NCBI GenBank assembly: GCA_964533185.1
Contig: CAZHLD010000015.1
Location: forward strand, 1 to 49,923
Source of the DNA: CAZHLD01 sp964533185
Lineage (GTDB): Bacteria; Acidobacteriota; Terriglobia; Acidiferrales; UBA7541
Direction: 5' to 3'
Length of the DNA: 49,923 nucleotides
Below the pieces are notes generated by a model. That model made no database searches. It saw nothing but the letters and a program-made list of their open reading frames with translations, and was not told where the DNA came from. Made by a program: the position numbers and the translations under genes. Of the stretch, positions 13,991 to 22,052 are shown piece by piece (the first letter of the stretch is position 1; every line of letters begins with the position of its first letter).

Positions 13991-16297
13991 TTAAGCCGGC
14001 CTGGGGCTGGTGGCGATCTGCACGAGCTTGGCCTGAGCAGGCACCGGGGCAAAGCTCAGCACGTCCATCGGGCAGACACTGACGCAAATGCCGCACCCGA
14101 TGCAGGAAGAGTTTGCATTGGTGATGGGCTGCTGCTTGAGAGCAAAGCTCATCACGTCAATGCCCACCTGACAGTTCCGCGAACATTCCGTGCAGGTGAT
14201 GCACTTGTCGTTGGCGACGATCTGGAAGCGGCTGACGCGGAGCTTGGTGAACGCGGCGCTGAAGATGTGCATCAGCTTGGCCAGAGGACACCAGTAGCGG
14301 CACCAGACCTTTCCGCCCAGAAACGGGTAGAGCGTAACTGGCAGAATACCCACCAGCCAGATGTCCACATAGAGGTGATAGGCGTCCAGACTCCACATCG
14401 CCGGGTGGCGTAGAAACGCAACGGCGTCGCGCAGGAGCATGGCGGCAGTGATCAGGACGGCGAGGGCAAGCACAACATAGTTCATCCATTCCCAGCGGAT
14501 GCTGCCGCGACCCTTCGGTGCCAGATGACGCCAACGGTCGCCAAAAGTTTCAGCCAGGCCGCCGCAGCCGCAGATCCAGGAGCAGTAGCGCTTGCCGTTG
14601 AAGAGCACGAAGAGCGGGATGATGCCGAAGGTGAGCACCACGCCCCAGATGATCCAGATTTTCGATGGGTCGTAGAAAAACGTATAGAAGAACAGCGGCC
14701 AGGCGTACACAAGTCCGTAGCTGCGCCAGGCCTGGCCCGCAAACTGCGGGTCGTTGGCGAGCTGCGCGCCGACCCACTGGTACTTGATGGCCCACTGGAA
14801 CAGAAACTCCGGGATCAGAAAGAAGAAAATCCACTGGAAGCTGAGCAGGCTGATGTAGCGCCAGATCTGGAATTTGTCGCGGCGGTCGATGCCCCAGCGT
14901 TTGAGCGCGCCGATGCCGAAAACGGTCATCAGCACGGTGTACATCACCGTGTACCAAAAGGTGGCCGGCCGGTTGAAGAAGGAAAGGGCCTGGAAGCCCC
15001 AGTCGCGAAAGGGCCAGAACTCGCCGCCCGCACCAGGCGACTTGACGCCGTAAATCGTGTACCAGACGAGGAAAGAGATTCCGAGCCAGTTGAAGCGGTC
15101 GCCCTTCACGCCGAGCCAGATCATGGCAGCGAGGCTGCCGGCGGCGAGCAGTCCCCCCGCAACGCGGGGCACTTCCTGAAACGGAATGCCCGCCACGGCC
15201 GAGGCGTGGCCGCCCAGGAACCAAAGGCCCAGCAGGGTAAGAAAGGTGAGCGCAGCGGCGCGCCAGAGGGAGCCGGCCCAGTCGTTTTCGATGCGGATGC
15301 CGAGCGACTTCAGGAACTTCACCGGCAGTTCGGCGCCAACCAGGACGAAGGCGTGGTGGCAGGAGACTGTGACGCGCTCCTGGTGGCCGCCGCGGTCGAT
15401 TTCGACGACCGCCACCTGGCCGCGAAACTCCTTGGTTCTGGCATGCAGCAGCAGCTCGATGCGTTTCTGCGCGACGGCCTCATCGAGCTTGCGCTGGTTA
15501 TCGTTGAAGATGAGGGGAAATTCACCGTCGCGATGGCAGATGCGCACGCGGTTTTGCTCGCTCAAAACCAGGGCGGCCTCGATGGCGCTATTGCCGCCAC
15601 CGACGACGAGGATATCTTCGTCCTTGTAATGCCGCGGGCTGTAAAGGCGGTGATAGACGTGCTCCTGGTCTTCGCCGGGGACGCCCAGTTTGCGGGGGTT
15701 GCCGCGCTGGCCGGTGGCCAGGACGATGCGGCGGGCGCGGTACTCCGCTTTCGTGGTCTTGACGCGGAACGTGCCGTCCTTCTGGCGCTCGGCGGAGACG
15801 AGAGGCTCTTCAGTGCGGACGTCGAGCTGGTTTTCAGAAACGACCTGCTGCCAGCGCTTAATCAGGTCTTCTTTGCGCGCACCATCGAGCCAGAGCTTGC
15901 CCTTGGGAGGAGACTTGTCCGGTTCGGCATACACCCACTTGCCTTCGGGAAAATTCTCGATGGTATTGGCGATTTTTTCTTTTTCGAGAACGATGGCGCG
16001 CAGGCCCTTATCTTTCGCAGCCAGAGAAGCGTTCAAGCCAGCTGCGCCTGCGCCGACAACGATCAGGTCGTACACGTTGGCGTCATTCGAGCGCGCATCG
16101 GGTTTGGAAGCGATGTGCTCGATGAGCTCAAAGCCCTGGGCCATGGCCAGCTTGATCACCGGCGCACCGGCCAGGTCGCCAATGATGAAAAGACCCGGGA
16201 TGTTGCTCTCGTTATTGGCGCGCAGTTCCGGGCGGCGCTGCATCATGTTGCCGCTGGAGAGCAGCCCGACAACCTTTTCCTGGAACTTCTTCAGCAT
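13991..16297 (-). CDS. FAD/NAD(P)-dependent oxidoreductase fused to NapH-like polytopic 4Fe-4S membrane protein
   Basis: This 768-residue fusion probably moves electrons from NAD(P)H through FAD to membrane Fe-S centres. Residues about 30-65 contain IPGLFIIGDLAGAPVIK, the segment normally found at the C-terminal end of thioredoxin-reductase-like flavoproteins. GAGAAG (82-87) binds FAD, ATGQRGNP follows, and GGGNSAIEAA near 232 binds NAD(P). After about residue 350 come multiple membrane helices with the NapH/NosR/CcoG-type cysteine motifs (CSWICGCGGL near 570, CRYWCPLAK near 666). Two [4Fe-4S] ferredoxin sites follow near 699 (CITCTECSRNC) and 732 (CIGCGICVSVC). No CxxC redox disulfide is seen in the flavin part. 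It is the last gene of the sugar-catabolism unit. The acceptor is unknown. Confidence 0.88.
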   Translation of the reverse strand: MLKKFQEKVVGLLSSGNMMQRRPELRANNESNIPGLFIIGDLAGAPVIKLAMAQGFELIEHIASKPDARSNDANVYDLIVVGAGAAGLNASLAAKDKGLRAIVLEKEKIANTIENFPEGKWVYAEPDKSPPKGKLWLDGARKEDLIKRWQQVVSENQLDVRTEEPLVSAERQKDGTFRVKTTKAEYRARRIVLATGQRGNPRKLGVPGEDQEHVYHRLYSPRHYKDEDILVVGGGNSAIEAALVLSEQNRVRICHRDGEFPLIFNDNQRKLDEAVAQKRIELLLHARTKEFRGQVAVVEIDRGGHQERVTVSCHHAFVLVGAELPVKFLKSLGIRIENDWAGSLWRAAALTFLTLLGLWFLGGHASAVAGIPFQEVPRVAGGLLAAGSLAAMIWLGVKGDRFNWLGISFLVWYTIYGVKSPGAGGEFWPFRDWGFQALSFFNRPATFWYTVMYTVLMTVFGIGALKRWGIDRRDKFQIWRYISLLSFQWIFFFLIPEFLFQWAIKYQWVGAQLANDPQFAGQAWRSYGLVYAWPLFFYTFFYDPSKIWIIWGVVLTFGIIPLFVLFNGKRYCSWICGCGGLAETFGDRWRHLAPKGRGSIRWEWMNYVVLALAVLITAAMLLRDAVAFLRHPAMWSLDAYHLYVDIWLVGILPVTLYPFLGGKVWCRYWCPLAKLMHIFSAAFTKLRVSRFQIVANDKCITCTECSRNCQVGIDVMSFALKQQPITNANSSCIGCGICVSVCPMDVLSFAPVPAQAKLVQIATSPRPA

Positions 16298-16351
16298 CGT
16301 GACAATCCCCTGACTGATTCCGACCGTACGTCCGCGGAGTCTGATTTGCGC

Positions 16352-17089
16352 CTAGCGCAAGCCGGCGCGGGCCACCTCAGAAGAAAGTTTGGGTTCGAGC
16401 TGGGCCCTGCAGCCACTGCAGGCCGCGGCCGAAGGGTGGTTTAATGTGCCGCACTTCGGACATGACTCGGGCGAATAGGTGGCGGCAATCTTGCCCAGCC
16501 CGTGCGGGATTCCGGCGGGGGCCAGAATTTCGCGCCGAGGCCGCATCCGCAGTACCAAGTAGGCGAACACATTGAACGCCATCCCGGCCAAGAACCAGCC
16601 CATCGCGCCGTAGCCCGTGTGCAGTGAGCGGTGGGCGCAGAGCGCTCCAAAGACCAGCCCGACCAGAATGTAGAGGCCCGACCAGAACCAGACGCTTGAA
16701 AGCGCGCGCTGCGCCTGCCGGGCACCGATAAACGCGCCGCGCGGCTGGACCAGGGCGAGCAACTGCTGGAGCTGGCCCGGCAGGTCCTTACTGACTTCCT
16801 GCTCATGGATGGGGATCCGTTGACCCTCGACCATGTACACGGGGTCATGCCCGTGAATCGGATCGTTGCAGGCCAGACAGATGTCGCCGGGTTTGTACGG
16901 GACACGCCGGGCGGTGGACTGATCACTGAGAACAACTACCTCGGGCATGGGCTCAGGCGTATTGGGGGTCGGGGCCGGGGCCGGCTGCGCGGATTGCTGC
17001 GCAAAAGCAGTGCCTAACGGGCCGGCGAACGCCACCATCAAAGCCATGAAGAGAGCTGTGGCACCGAATTTGAGAAGAGGCTTTGACAC
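16352..17089 (-). CDS. Secreted/membrane protein with cysteine motif and C-terminal zinc ribbon
   Basis: I do not recognise a named family. The likely start is GTG 17089, giving a Sec signal (SKPLLKFGATALFMALMVAFAGPLGTAFAQ) and 245 residues. A longer frame upstream would run into glk. After the signal comes a Pro-rich stretch, then DICLACNDPIHGHDPVY with a Cys/His cluster. Two hydrophobic segments follow (about 130-152 and 160-178), then a C-terminal zinc ribbon CPKC...CSGC. It lies 24 bp downstream of glk and 55 bp upstream of the Fe-S fusion gene. Co-transcription with that redox protein suggests an accessory or structural role at the membrane. Confidence 0.75.
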   Translation of the reverse strand: MSKPLLKFGATALFMALMVAFAGPLGTAFAQQSAQPAPAPTPNTPEPMPEVVVLSDQSTARRVPYKPGDICLACNDPIHGHDPVYMVEGQRIPIHEQEVSKDLPGQLQQLLALVQPRGAFIGARQAQRALSSVWFWSGLYILVGLVFGALCAHRSLHTGYGAMGWFLAGMAFNVFAYLVLRMRPRREILAPAGIPHGLGKIAATYSPESCPKCGTLNHPSAAACSGCRAQLEPKLSSEVARAGLR

Positions 17090-17112
17090 TGAAAGGCCCC
17101 GGGCTTTGAAGC

Positions 17113-18102
17113 TTATGCGTCGCCCGCCGCGGCAGCACGGGCTGCGGCGCCCAACAACGGCACATCGGTGTTTAGCACTACACAGATGGGGATCTGGCTC
17201 AGAAGGATTCCGAAATTTGCTTTGGCACAGAAGGCGCGGACAAAGGCGCCGTCCCTGAGTTTGTCGAGGATTTTCACGGCAATCCCACCCGCCACATAAA
17301 CGCCGCCCCGGGCCAGGCACTTCAGCGCCAAGTTGCCTGCCTCAGCGCCATAAATCTCAGCGAACATTGCCAGCGCCTTCACACACACAGGGCAAGAGCC
17401 GGCCAGACCAAGCTGGGTGATTTCTGGAGCGGGGTCCGCGCCCGGTGTATCGAAGGTGGGATGCTTGACCGAGGGGTCCAGAAACTCGTGCAGGGTGCGG
17501 AAGCCGCGGCCGGAGAGAATCAGCTCAAAATCAGCAAACTCGTGGCGTTTCTTGAGGAAGCGGAGAAGCTCAATCTCCGAGTCATTGCGGGGCGCAAAGT
17601 CGCAATGACCCCCTTCGGTGGCAGCGACGACGTAGCGAGCGCCGTCCCAGAAGAGGATGGCTTCACCTAGTCCGGTGCCGGCTGCGATGAGTGCGCGGTT
17701 TGCTAGCGGCGCAGGCGTGCCCGCATTCAGTGTCAGTAGCTCATCGGGACGCAGCACTTCCAGGCCGAAGCCGGTGGCCTCGAGGTCGTTCAGGAGCAGG
17801 ACGCGCGGGACCTGGAACTCGCGGGCCAGGTTGGCGGCGTCCACCACCCAGGGCAGGTTGGTTGCACGGACGCGCTGGTTGACGACGGCACCGGCCACAC
17901 CGAAGCCGGCCGCGGTGATCTTTCCGTGGCCTGCCGGCAATGCCGGGCCAGCCTGGCCGAGGAAGTCCTGAACGACCTTTTCGAACTCCGGGTATTTCTT
18001 GCTTTCGAAGCGGCGCTGGAAGATGGAGCGAAGCGTGCCGCCGTCGGTTCGAAAAAGTGCAAGGTTGCATTTAGTGCCGCCGACATCGCCAGCGAGAATC
18101 AT
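17113..18102 (-). CDS. glk: Glucokinase
   Basis: It phosphorylates glucose with ATP to give glucose-6-phosphate, the substrate of the G6PDH encoded in the same unit. The 329-residue protein is of the Glk family (hexokinase fold, not ROK). It carries GDVGGTKCNLALF (phosphate-1, residues 5-17), LLLNDLEATGFGL (catalytic Asp region), AAGTGLGEAIL, and EGGHCDFAPRND, the glucose-contacting segment. Its ATG at 18102 overlaps the pgl stop by 4 bp (ATGA), showing translational coupling. The length is typical for the family. Confidence 0.93.
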   Translation of the reverse strand: MILAGDVGGTKCNLALFRTDGGTLRSIFQRRFESKKYPEFEKVVQDFLGQAGPALPAGHGKITAAGFGVAGAVVNQRVRATNLPWVVDAANLAREFQVPRVLLLNDLEATGFGLEVLRPDELLTLNAGTPAPLANRALIAAGTGLGEAILFWDGARYVVAATEGGHCDFAPRNDSEIELLRFLKKRHEFADFELILSGRGFRTLHEFLDPSVKHPTFDTPGADPAPEITQLGLAGSCPVCVKALAMFAEIYGAEAGNLALKCLARGGVYVAGGIAVKILDKLRDGAFVRAFCAKANFGILLSQIPICVVLNTDVPLLGAAARAAAAGDA

Positions 18103-18944
18103 CGGCTCCCCTCCCGCGATTTGGAACGGCCGGCGACACCGGGACGCGTGCCTGAGGCCGCTGAAGAGTGCAACAAAGCGGAGGCGGGACGATCCACAAA
18201 AAAGATGCGGCGGCCGCTGGGAACGGTGACAAGCTGCGCCGGGAGAGGCGGATCGGCCGTACCGTCGAGGACGGTGCGGAGGATTCTTGCCTTGTCGTCG
18301 CCGACGATGAGGAAAGTGACGTTATGCGCCGCGTTGATGACGGGAAGCGTGAGGGTCATGCGGCGAGTGGCGAGCTTGGCGACCAAGGGTGTGCTCACCC
18401 AGCGAAGCGTGCCGCTCAACTTGCGCGCACCGGGGAACAACGAGGCGGTGTGGCCTTCCGGCCCCATGCCCAGGAGAATCAGGTGGAAGCGCGGCCAGCC
18501 GGCAGCGTCCAGGTCGAGGTATTGCCGGAGCACATCTTCGTAATCCTGCGCAGCGCGGCCGATATTGGAGCGGTCGGCCTCCATGCGGTGGACATTGGCC
18601 ATCGGAATGGGCACGCGGACGAGCATTTCGCGGCGGGCCATGCCGTAGTTGCTCTCGGGGCTTTCGGGCGGGACGGGACGCTCGTCTCCCCAGAACAAGT
18701 GAACCTTGGGCCAGTCAATCTGGTTGCGGAATTCATCGGAGGCAAGCAGTTGATAAAGGAGCTGCGGGGTTTTTCCGCCGGAGAGCGCTACGCAGAACTG
18801 TCCCACGCGGGCGATGAACTGCCAGGCCAGGTCCACGAACTGCCGCGCAGCGGCACGGGCAACTTCATTGGGATCCGCGCACACCCAGACGCCGGGGCGG
18901 ATTTCACGCGGCCGCAGATCAGGAGAAACGCCAGGCTTGTCCAT
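18099..18944 (-). CDS. pgl: 6-phosphogluconolactonase
   Basis: It hydrolyses 6-phosphogluconolactone to 6-phosphogluconate between Zwf and Gnd. It belongs to the DevB/Pgl (NagB-like) family. Recognisable segments are VALSGGKTPQLLYQLLA, HLFWGDERPVPPESPESNYGMAR and ILLGMGPEGHTASLFPG. I choose ATG 18944 (MDKPGVSP; 281 residues), which has GGAG five bases upstream and overlaps the zwf end by 26 bp, over a longer start at 18995 that would overlap zwf by 77 bp. It overlaps glk by 4 bp. The final 30 residues are a basic tail beyond the conserved fold. Confidence 0.93.
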   Translation of the reverse strand: MDKPGVSPDLRPREIRPGVWVCADPNEVARAAARQFVDLAWQFIARVGQFCVALSGGKTPQLLYQLLASDEFRNQIDWPKVHLFWGDERPVPPESPESNYGMARREMLVRVPIPMANVHRMEADRSNIGRAAQDYEDVLRQYLDLDAAGWPRFHLILLGMGPEGHTASLFPGARKLSGTLRWVSTPLVAKLATRRMTLTLPVINAAHNVTFLIVGDDKARILRTVLDGTADPPLPAQLVTVPSGRRIFFVDRPASALLHSSAASGTRPGVAGRSKSREGSR

Positions 18945-20460
18945 CGCGCTCCAAAAGCTCCATCGCTTCCCGAGGGCCCCAACTGCCGGCTGCATAGTTT
19001 GGGAAACTGACGGGCGAATTCTGCCAGGCTTGCAGGATGGGGTCTACCAGGGTCCAGGCCGCCTCGACGCTATCGGCGCGGTCAAACAGAGTGGCATCTC
19101 CCCGCATACAGTCGTTGAGCAGGGTGGCATAGGCGCTGCGCGAGCCGGGGCCAAACGCTTCTTTGTAGGTGAAGTCCATGGTCACCGTGCGGATCTTCAT
19201 CTCCGGGCCGGGGAGCTTGGCTTCAAAGGACAGCGAGATGCCCTCGTCGGGCTGGATGTTCACGACCATCCAGTTGGGGCTGATGTTGCGGCCGCGAAAC
19301 ATCACATGGGGCGCGCGATGGAAGCGGATGGCAATTTCCGTGACGCGGCGATTGAGCCGTTTGCCGGAGCGAATGTAGAACGGCACACCGGCCCAGCGCC
19401 AGTTGTCGATGGCGAGCTTGGCGGCAACGAAGGTTTCCGTTCGCGAGTCAGGCTTGACGCTGGGTTCTTGACGATAGGCGGGAACGGCGGCCCCGGCTAT
19501 GGTTCCTGCTGCGTACTGGCCGCGGACAACTAATTTGCTAATGGCCTCTGGACCGTACGGGCGGATGGACTGGAGAACCTTCAGCTTCTCGTTGCGTACA
19601 GCCGTGGCATCGAAGATGGCCGGTGCTTCCATGGCGACCATGGAGACTAGTTGCAGGACGTGATTCTGAATCATGTCGCGGATGGCGCCGGCCGTCTCGT
19701 AGTAGGACGCGCGGCGCTCGACGCCGAGAGTTTCCGCCGCGGTGATCTGGACATGGTTGATGTAGTTGCGGTTCCAGAGCGGCTCGAAGATGCTGTTGCC
19801 GAAGCGAAAGACGAGCAGGTTCTGCACGGTGTCTTTGCCGAGGTAATGGTCAATGCGATAGACCTGCGATTCGTCGAAGGAGCGGAGCACGACTGAATTC
19901 AGATTTTTGGCGGAAGCCAGGTCACGGCCAAAGGGTTTTTCAATAATGATGCGCACCCAGGACCTATCGTTGGCCGGCCTGGAGAGGCCGGCACGGCCGA
20001 GCTGCTCGATGACCGGCTCGTAAAGCTCGGGCGGCGTGGAGAGATAAAAGAGCCGGTTGCCGCCCAGACCACGCTCCTTGTCGAGCTCGGCCAGACGCAC
20101 GGCGAGCTTCTGATAGGCCTGCGGGTCGTGGTATTCGCCCTGGAAATAGGCCATACACTTGGCGAAATCGCTCCACCTGGCCGGGTCAACGGGGCCGACT
20201 TCGGAGATGCTGCGGATAGCATCGCCGGTAGCTGAGCGAAAGGAATCGTCCGTCATCGGCGAACGCGCAAATCCCAGGATGGAATAGCGCGGAGCCAGGC
20301 AGGCGTGCGAAGCCAGGTCATAGAGAGCCGGAATCAGCTTGCGCTTCACCAGGTCGCCCGAGGCACCGAAGATCACGATGGCGGCCGGGTCGGTGGGGAT
20401 GGCGCACTGCAAGTTGTCGGCAGCCAGGGTCTGAGTCAGATCAGCAGTTTCCGGCAACAT
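18919..20460 (-). CDS. zwf: Glucose-6-phosphate 1-dehydrogenase
   Basis: It is the first step of the oxidative pentose phosphate pathway: glucose-6-phosphate plus NAD(P) to the lactone. It has 513 residues, normal length. The N-terminal nucleotide-binding motif is GASGDLVKRKL (32-42). The substrate-binding EKPFG lies at 174-178 and the active-site RIDHYLGKD at 202-210. ATG 20460 has AGGGAG upstream. It lies just after gnd (stop 20470) and overlaps pgl. Cofactor preference (NADP or NAD) cannot be assigned by eye. Confidence 0.96.
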   Translation of the reverse strand: MLPETADLTQTLAADNLQCAIPTDPAAIVIFGASGDLVKRKLIPALYDLASHACLAPRYSILGFARSPMTDDSFRSATGDAIRSISEVGPVDPARWSDFAKCMAYFQGEYHDPQAYQKLAVRLAELDKERGLGGNRLFYLSTPPELYEPVIEQLGRAGLSRPANDRSWVRIIIEKPFGRDLASAKNLNSVVLRSFDESQVYRIDHYLGKDTVQNLLVFRFGNSIFEPLWNRNYINHVQITAAETLGVERRASYYETAGAIRDMIQNHVLQLVSMVAMEAPAIFDATAVRNEKLKVLQSIRPYGPEAISKLVVRGQYAAGTIAGAAVPAYRQEPSVKPDSRTETFVAAKLAIDNWRWAGVPFYIRSGKRLNRRVTEIAIRFHRAPHVMFRGRNISPNWMVVNIQPDEGISLSFEAKLPGPEMKIRTVTMDFTYKEAFGPGSRSAYATLLNDCMRGDATLFDRADSVEAAWTLVDPILQAWQNSPVSFPNYAAGSWGPREAMELLERDGQAWRFS

Positions 20461-20469
20461 GGCGGCTCC

Positions 20470-21372
20470 CTAGGATTTTTCGGCGCTCTTGACGGCGTGG
20501 CCGCCGAACTCGTTGCGCAAAGCGGCGAGCACTTTGGCCTGGAAGGAATCGGTCTGACGCGAGCGGAAGCGCGTGAAGAGCGACATAGTGATGACGGGCG
20601 CGGGCACGCCGTGGTTGATGGCCTCGAGAATCGTCCAGCGGCCCTCGCCCGAATCCTGCACGTAGCCGGCGATGGAGGAGAGATCAGCGTCCCTGGCAAA
20701 GGCCAACTCGGCCAGCTCGAGCAGCCAGGAGCGAACAACGCCGCCCTGGTTCCACAGATGACAAACTTCTTTCAGGTCGATTCCATAGCCAGAAGCGCGA
20801 AGAATTTCGAAGCCCTCGGCGTAGGCCTGCATCATGCCATATTCGATGCCGTTGTGAATCATCTTGGTGAAATGACCTGCGCCCGGTCCGCCGACGAAGA
20901 GATAGCCGTCTTTGGGAGCGAGCGTTTTGAAGATCGGCTCGACACAGGCAAAGGCTTCCTTTTCGCCTCCGACCATCAGGCAGTAGCCGACTTCCAGTCC
21001 CCAGACGCCGCCGCTGGTGCCGGCATCGAGGAAAGAGATGCCGGAAGCCTGGAGTTTCTTGTGGTGTGCGATGGAGTCGCGGAACATGGAATTGCCGCCG
21101 TCAATGACGATATCGCCCGTGGAGAGGATGCCGGCGAGCTGGTCAATCGTCTCGCTGGTGGGCGCGCCGGAGGGCACCATGACCCAGACGACGCGGGGAG
21201 CGGCGAGCTTCTTCAGATCAGCGAGAGAAGCAAGCCCCTTCGCGCCGGAGGCCTCGGCCTCGGCAACCGGAGCAGCGGCGCGGTCGCTGGCGTACACGGT
21301 GTGGCCGCCGCGGAGCAGCCGCTTGACCATGTTCAAGCCCATCTTGCCAAGACCGATCATCGTGATTTCCAT
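20470..21372 (-). CDS. gnd: 6-phosphogluconate dehydrogenase, decarboxylating (short, ~300-residue type)
   Basis: It converts 6-phosphogluconate to ribulose-5-phosphate and CO2. The 300-residue protein belongs to the short GntZ/YqeC-like class, which is often NAD-dependent, rather than the ~470-residue GndA form. It carries MIGLGKMGLNMVKRLL (Rossmann, 5-20), FLDAGTSGGVWGLEVGYCLMVGG (substrate binding), GPGAGHFTKMIHNGIEYGMMQ with the catalytic Lys, and a C-terminal FTRFRSRQ. ATG 21372 follows AGGAGA at good spacing. The longer in-frame start at 21486 lies inside the HAD gene and is rejected. Confidence 0.94.
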   Translation of the reverse strand: MEITMIGLGKMGLNMVKRLLRGGHTVYASDRAAAPVAEAEASGAKGLASLADLKKLAAPRVVWVMVPSGAPTSETIDQLAGILSTGDIVIDGGNSMFRDSIAHHKKLQASGISFLDAGTSGGVWGLEVGYCLMVGGEKEAFACVEPIFKTLAPKDGYLFVGGPGAGHFTKMIHNGIEYGMMQAYAEGFEILRASGYGIDLKEVCHLWNQGGVVRSWLLELAELAFARDADLSSIAGYVQDSGEGRWTILEAINHGVPAPVITMSLFTRFRSRQTDSFQAKVLAALRNEFGGHAVKSAEKS

Positions 21373-21395
21373 AGAAGGTTCTCCTGCCGGCGGCA

Positions 21396-22007
21396 TCAGG
21401 CGGCGACGCCATTGCGGCGCAACTCGTCCTGGAGCTGAGCGGCGTTCTGAAAATGAATGGTGCGCATGCCCAATCGGCCGGCGCACTCCAGGTTGAGCGC
21501 GCGGTCATCGATGAAGATACATTCCTGCGGGTCGCGCTGGGTGACCTCGAGCGCTAAACGATAGATGGCGGCATCGGGCTTCCGCATCCCCACATAACAC
21601 GAGCTGAAAAACACGCGGAAGTCGTTGCGCAGGCCGAACTGCTCGATCCGGCGCTGGTTGAGCTCGAGTGGCTCGTTGTTGAGGGTGGCCAGAAAAAAGC
21701 GGCCGGAGCGGGCGAGCTGCGAAACCACGGCGCGCGACTCGGGCAGCTCGCGTGACTGGGCAAACATGAAGGCCCGGAACTCGTCGCGGGAGAAGGGCCG
21801 CGGGCGATAGAAAACTGTTCGATCGAGATACTGGTCCAAAGTGAGCTGAGCCATCTCAAAGGCCGGGAAAGAGAGCTCGTGGCGGTCCTGAAACTCCTCC
21901 CAGTCCAGGCCAAATTGCTGGGAGGCGAGCTTGCGCGAGGCGCGATCCCAGCCGTTGGTGAGGATCACGCCGCCAATATCCCAGAAAAGTGCGGTCACGT
22001 CGGCCAT
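21396..22007 (-). CDS. HAD-superfamily hydrolase
   Basis: This is a 203-residue phosphatase-like protein of the YihX/epoxide-hydrolase-N type. Motif I is FWDIGGV, with nucleophile D10 but Gly-Gly where classical phosphatases have a second Asp at +2. Motif II is TLNNEP (Asn follows Thr), motif III VGMRKPD and motif IV FIDDRALN. YihX hydrolyses alpha-glucose-1-phosphate, and location among glucose-6-phosphate genes would suit a sugar-phosphate substrate. The missing +2 Asp leaves phosphatase versus dehalogenase-like activity open. It lies 45 bp after tal-pgi and 23 bp before gnd. Confidence 0.88.
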   Translation of the reverse strand: MADVTALFWDIGGVILTNGWDRASRKLASQQFGLDWEEFQDRHELSFPAFEMAQLTLDQYLDRTVFYRPRPFSRDEFRAFMFAQSRELPESRAVVSQLARSGRFFLATLNNEPLELNQRRIEQFGLRNDFRVFFSSCYVGMRKPDAAIYRLALEVTQRDPQECIFIDDRALNLECAGRLGMRTIHFQNAAQLQDELRRNGVAA

Positions 22008-22052
22008 ACTTTTACACCACCCGTCAAGGAATCCCGAGGTCCGAATCCCGCG

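Noticed and set aside
13991..14300. NosR/CcoG assignment for the Fe-S fusion
   Set aside because: The C-terminal cysteine motifs fit the broad NapH-like group, but the flavoprotein front half and the lack of any nos or cco genes nearby make those specific names unsupported.
14525..16444. 639-codon open frame on the plus strand opposite the FAD/Fe-S fusion gene
   Set aside because: Composition is typical of an antisense shadow in GC-rich DNA (Ala, Asp, Glu, Gln and Val heavy, no domain), whereas the minus strand carries clear cofactor motifs throughout.
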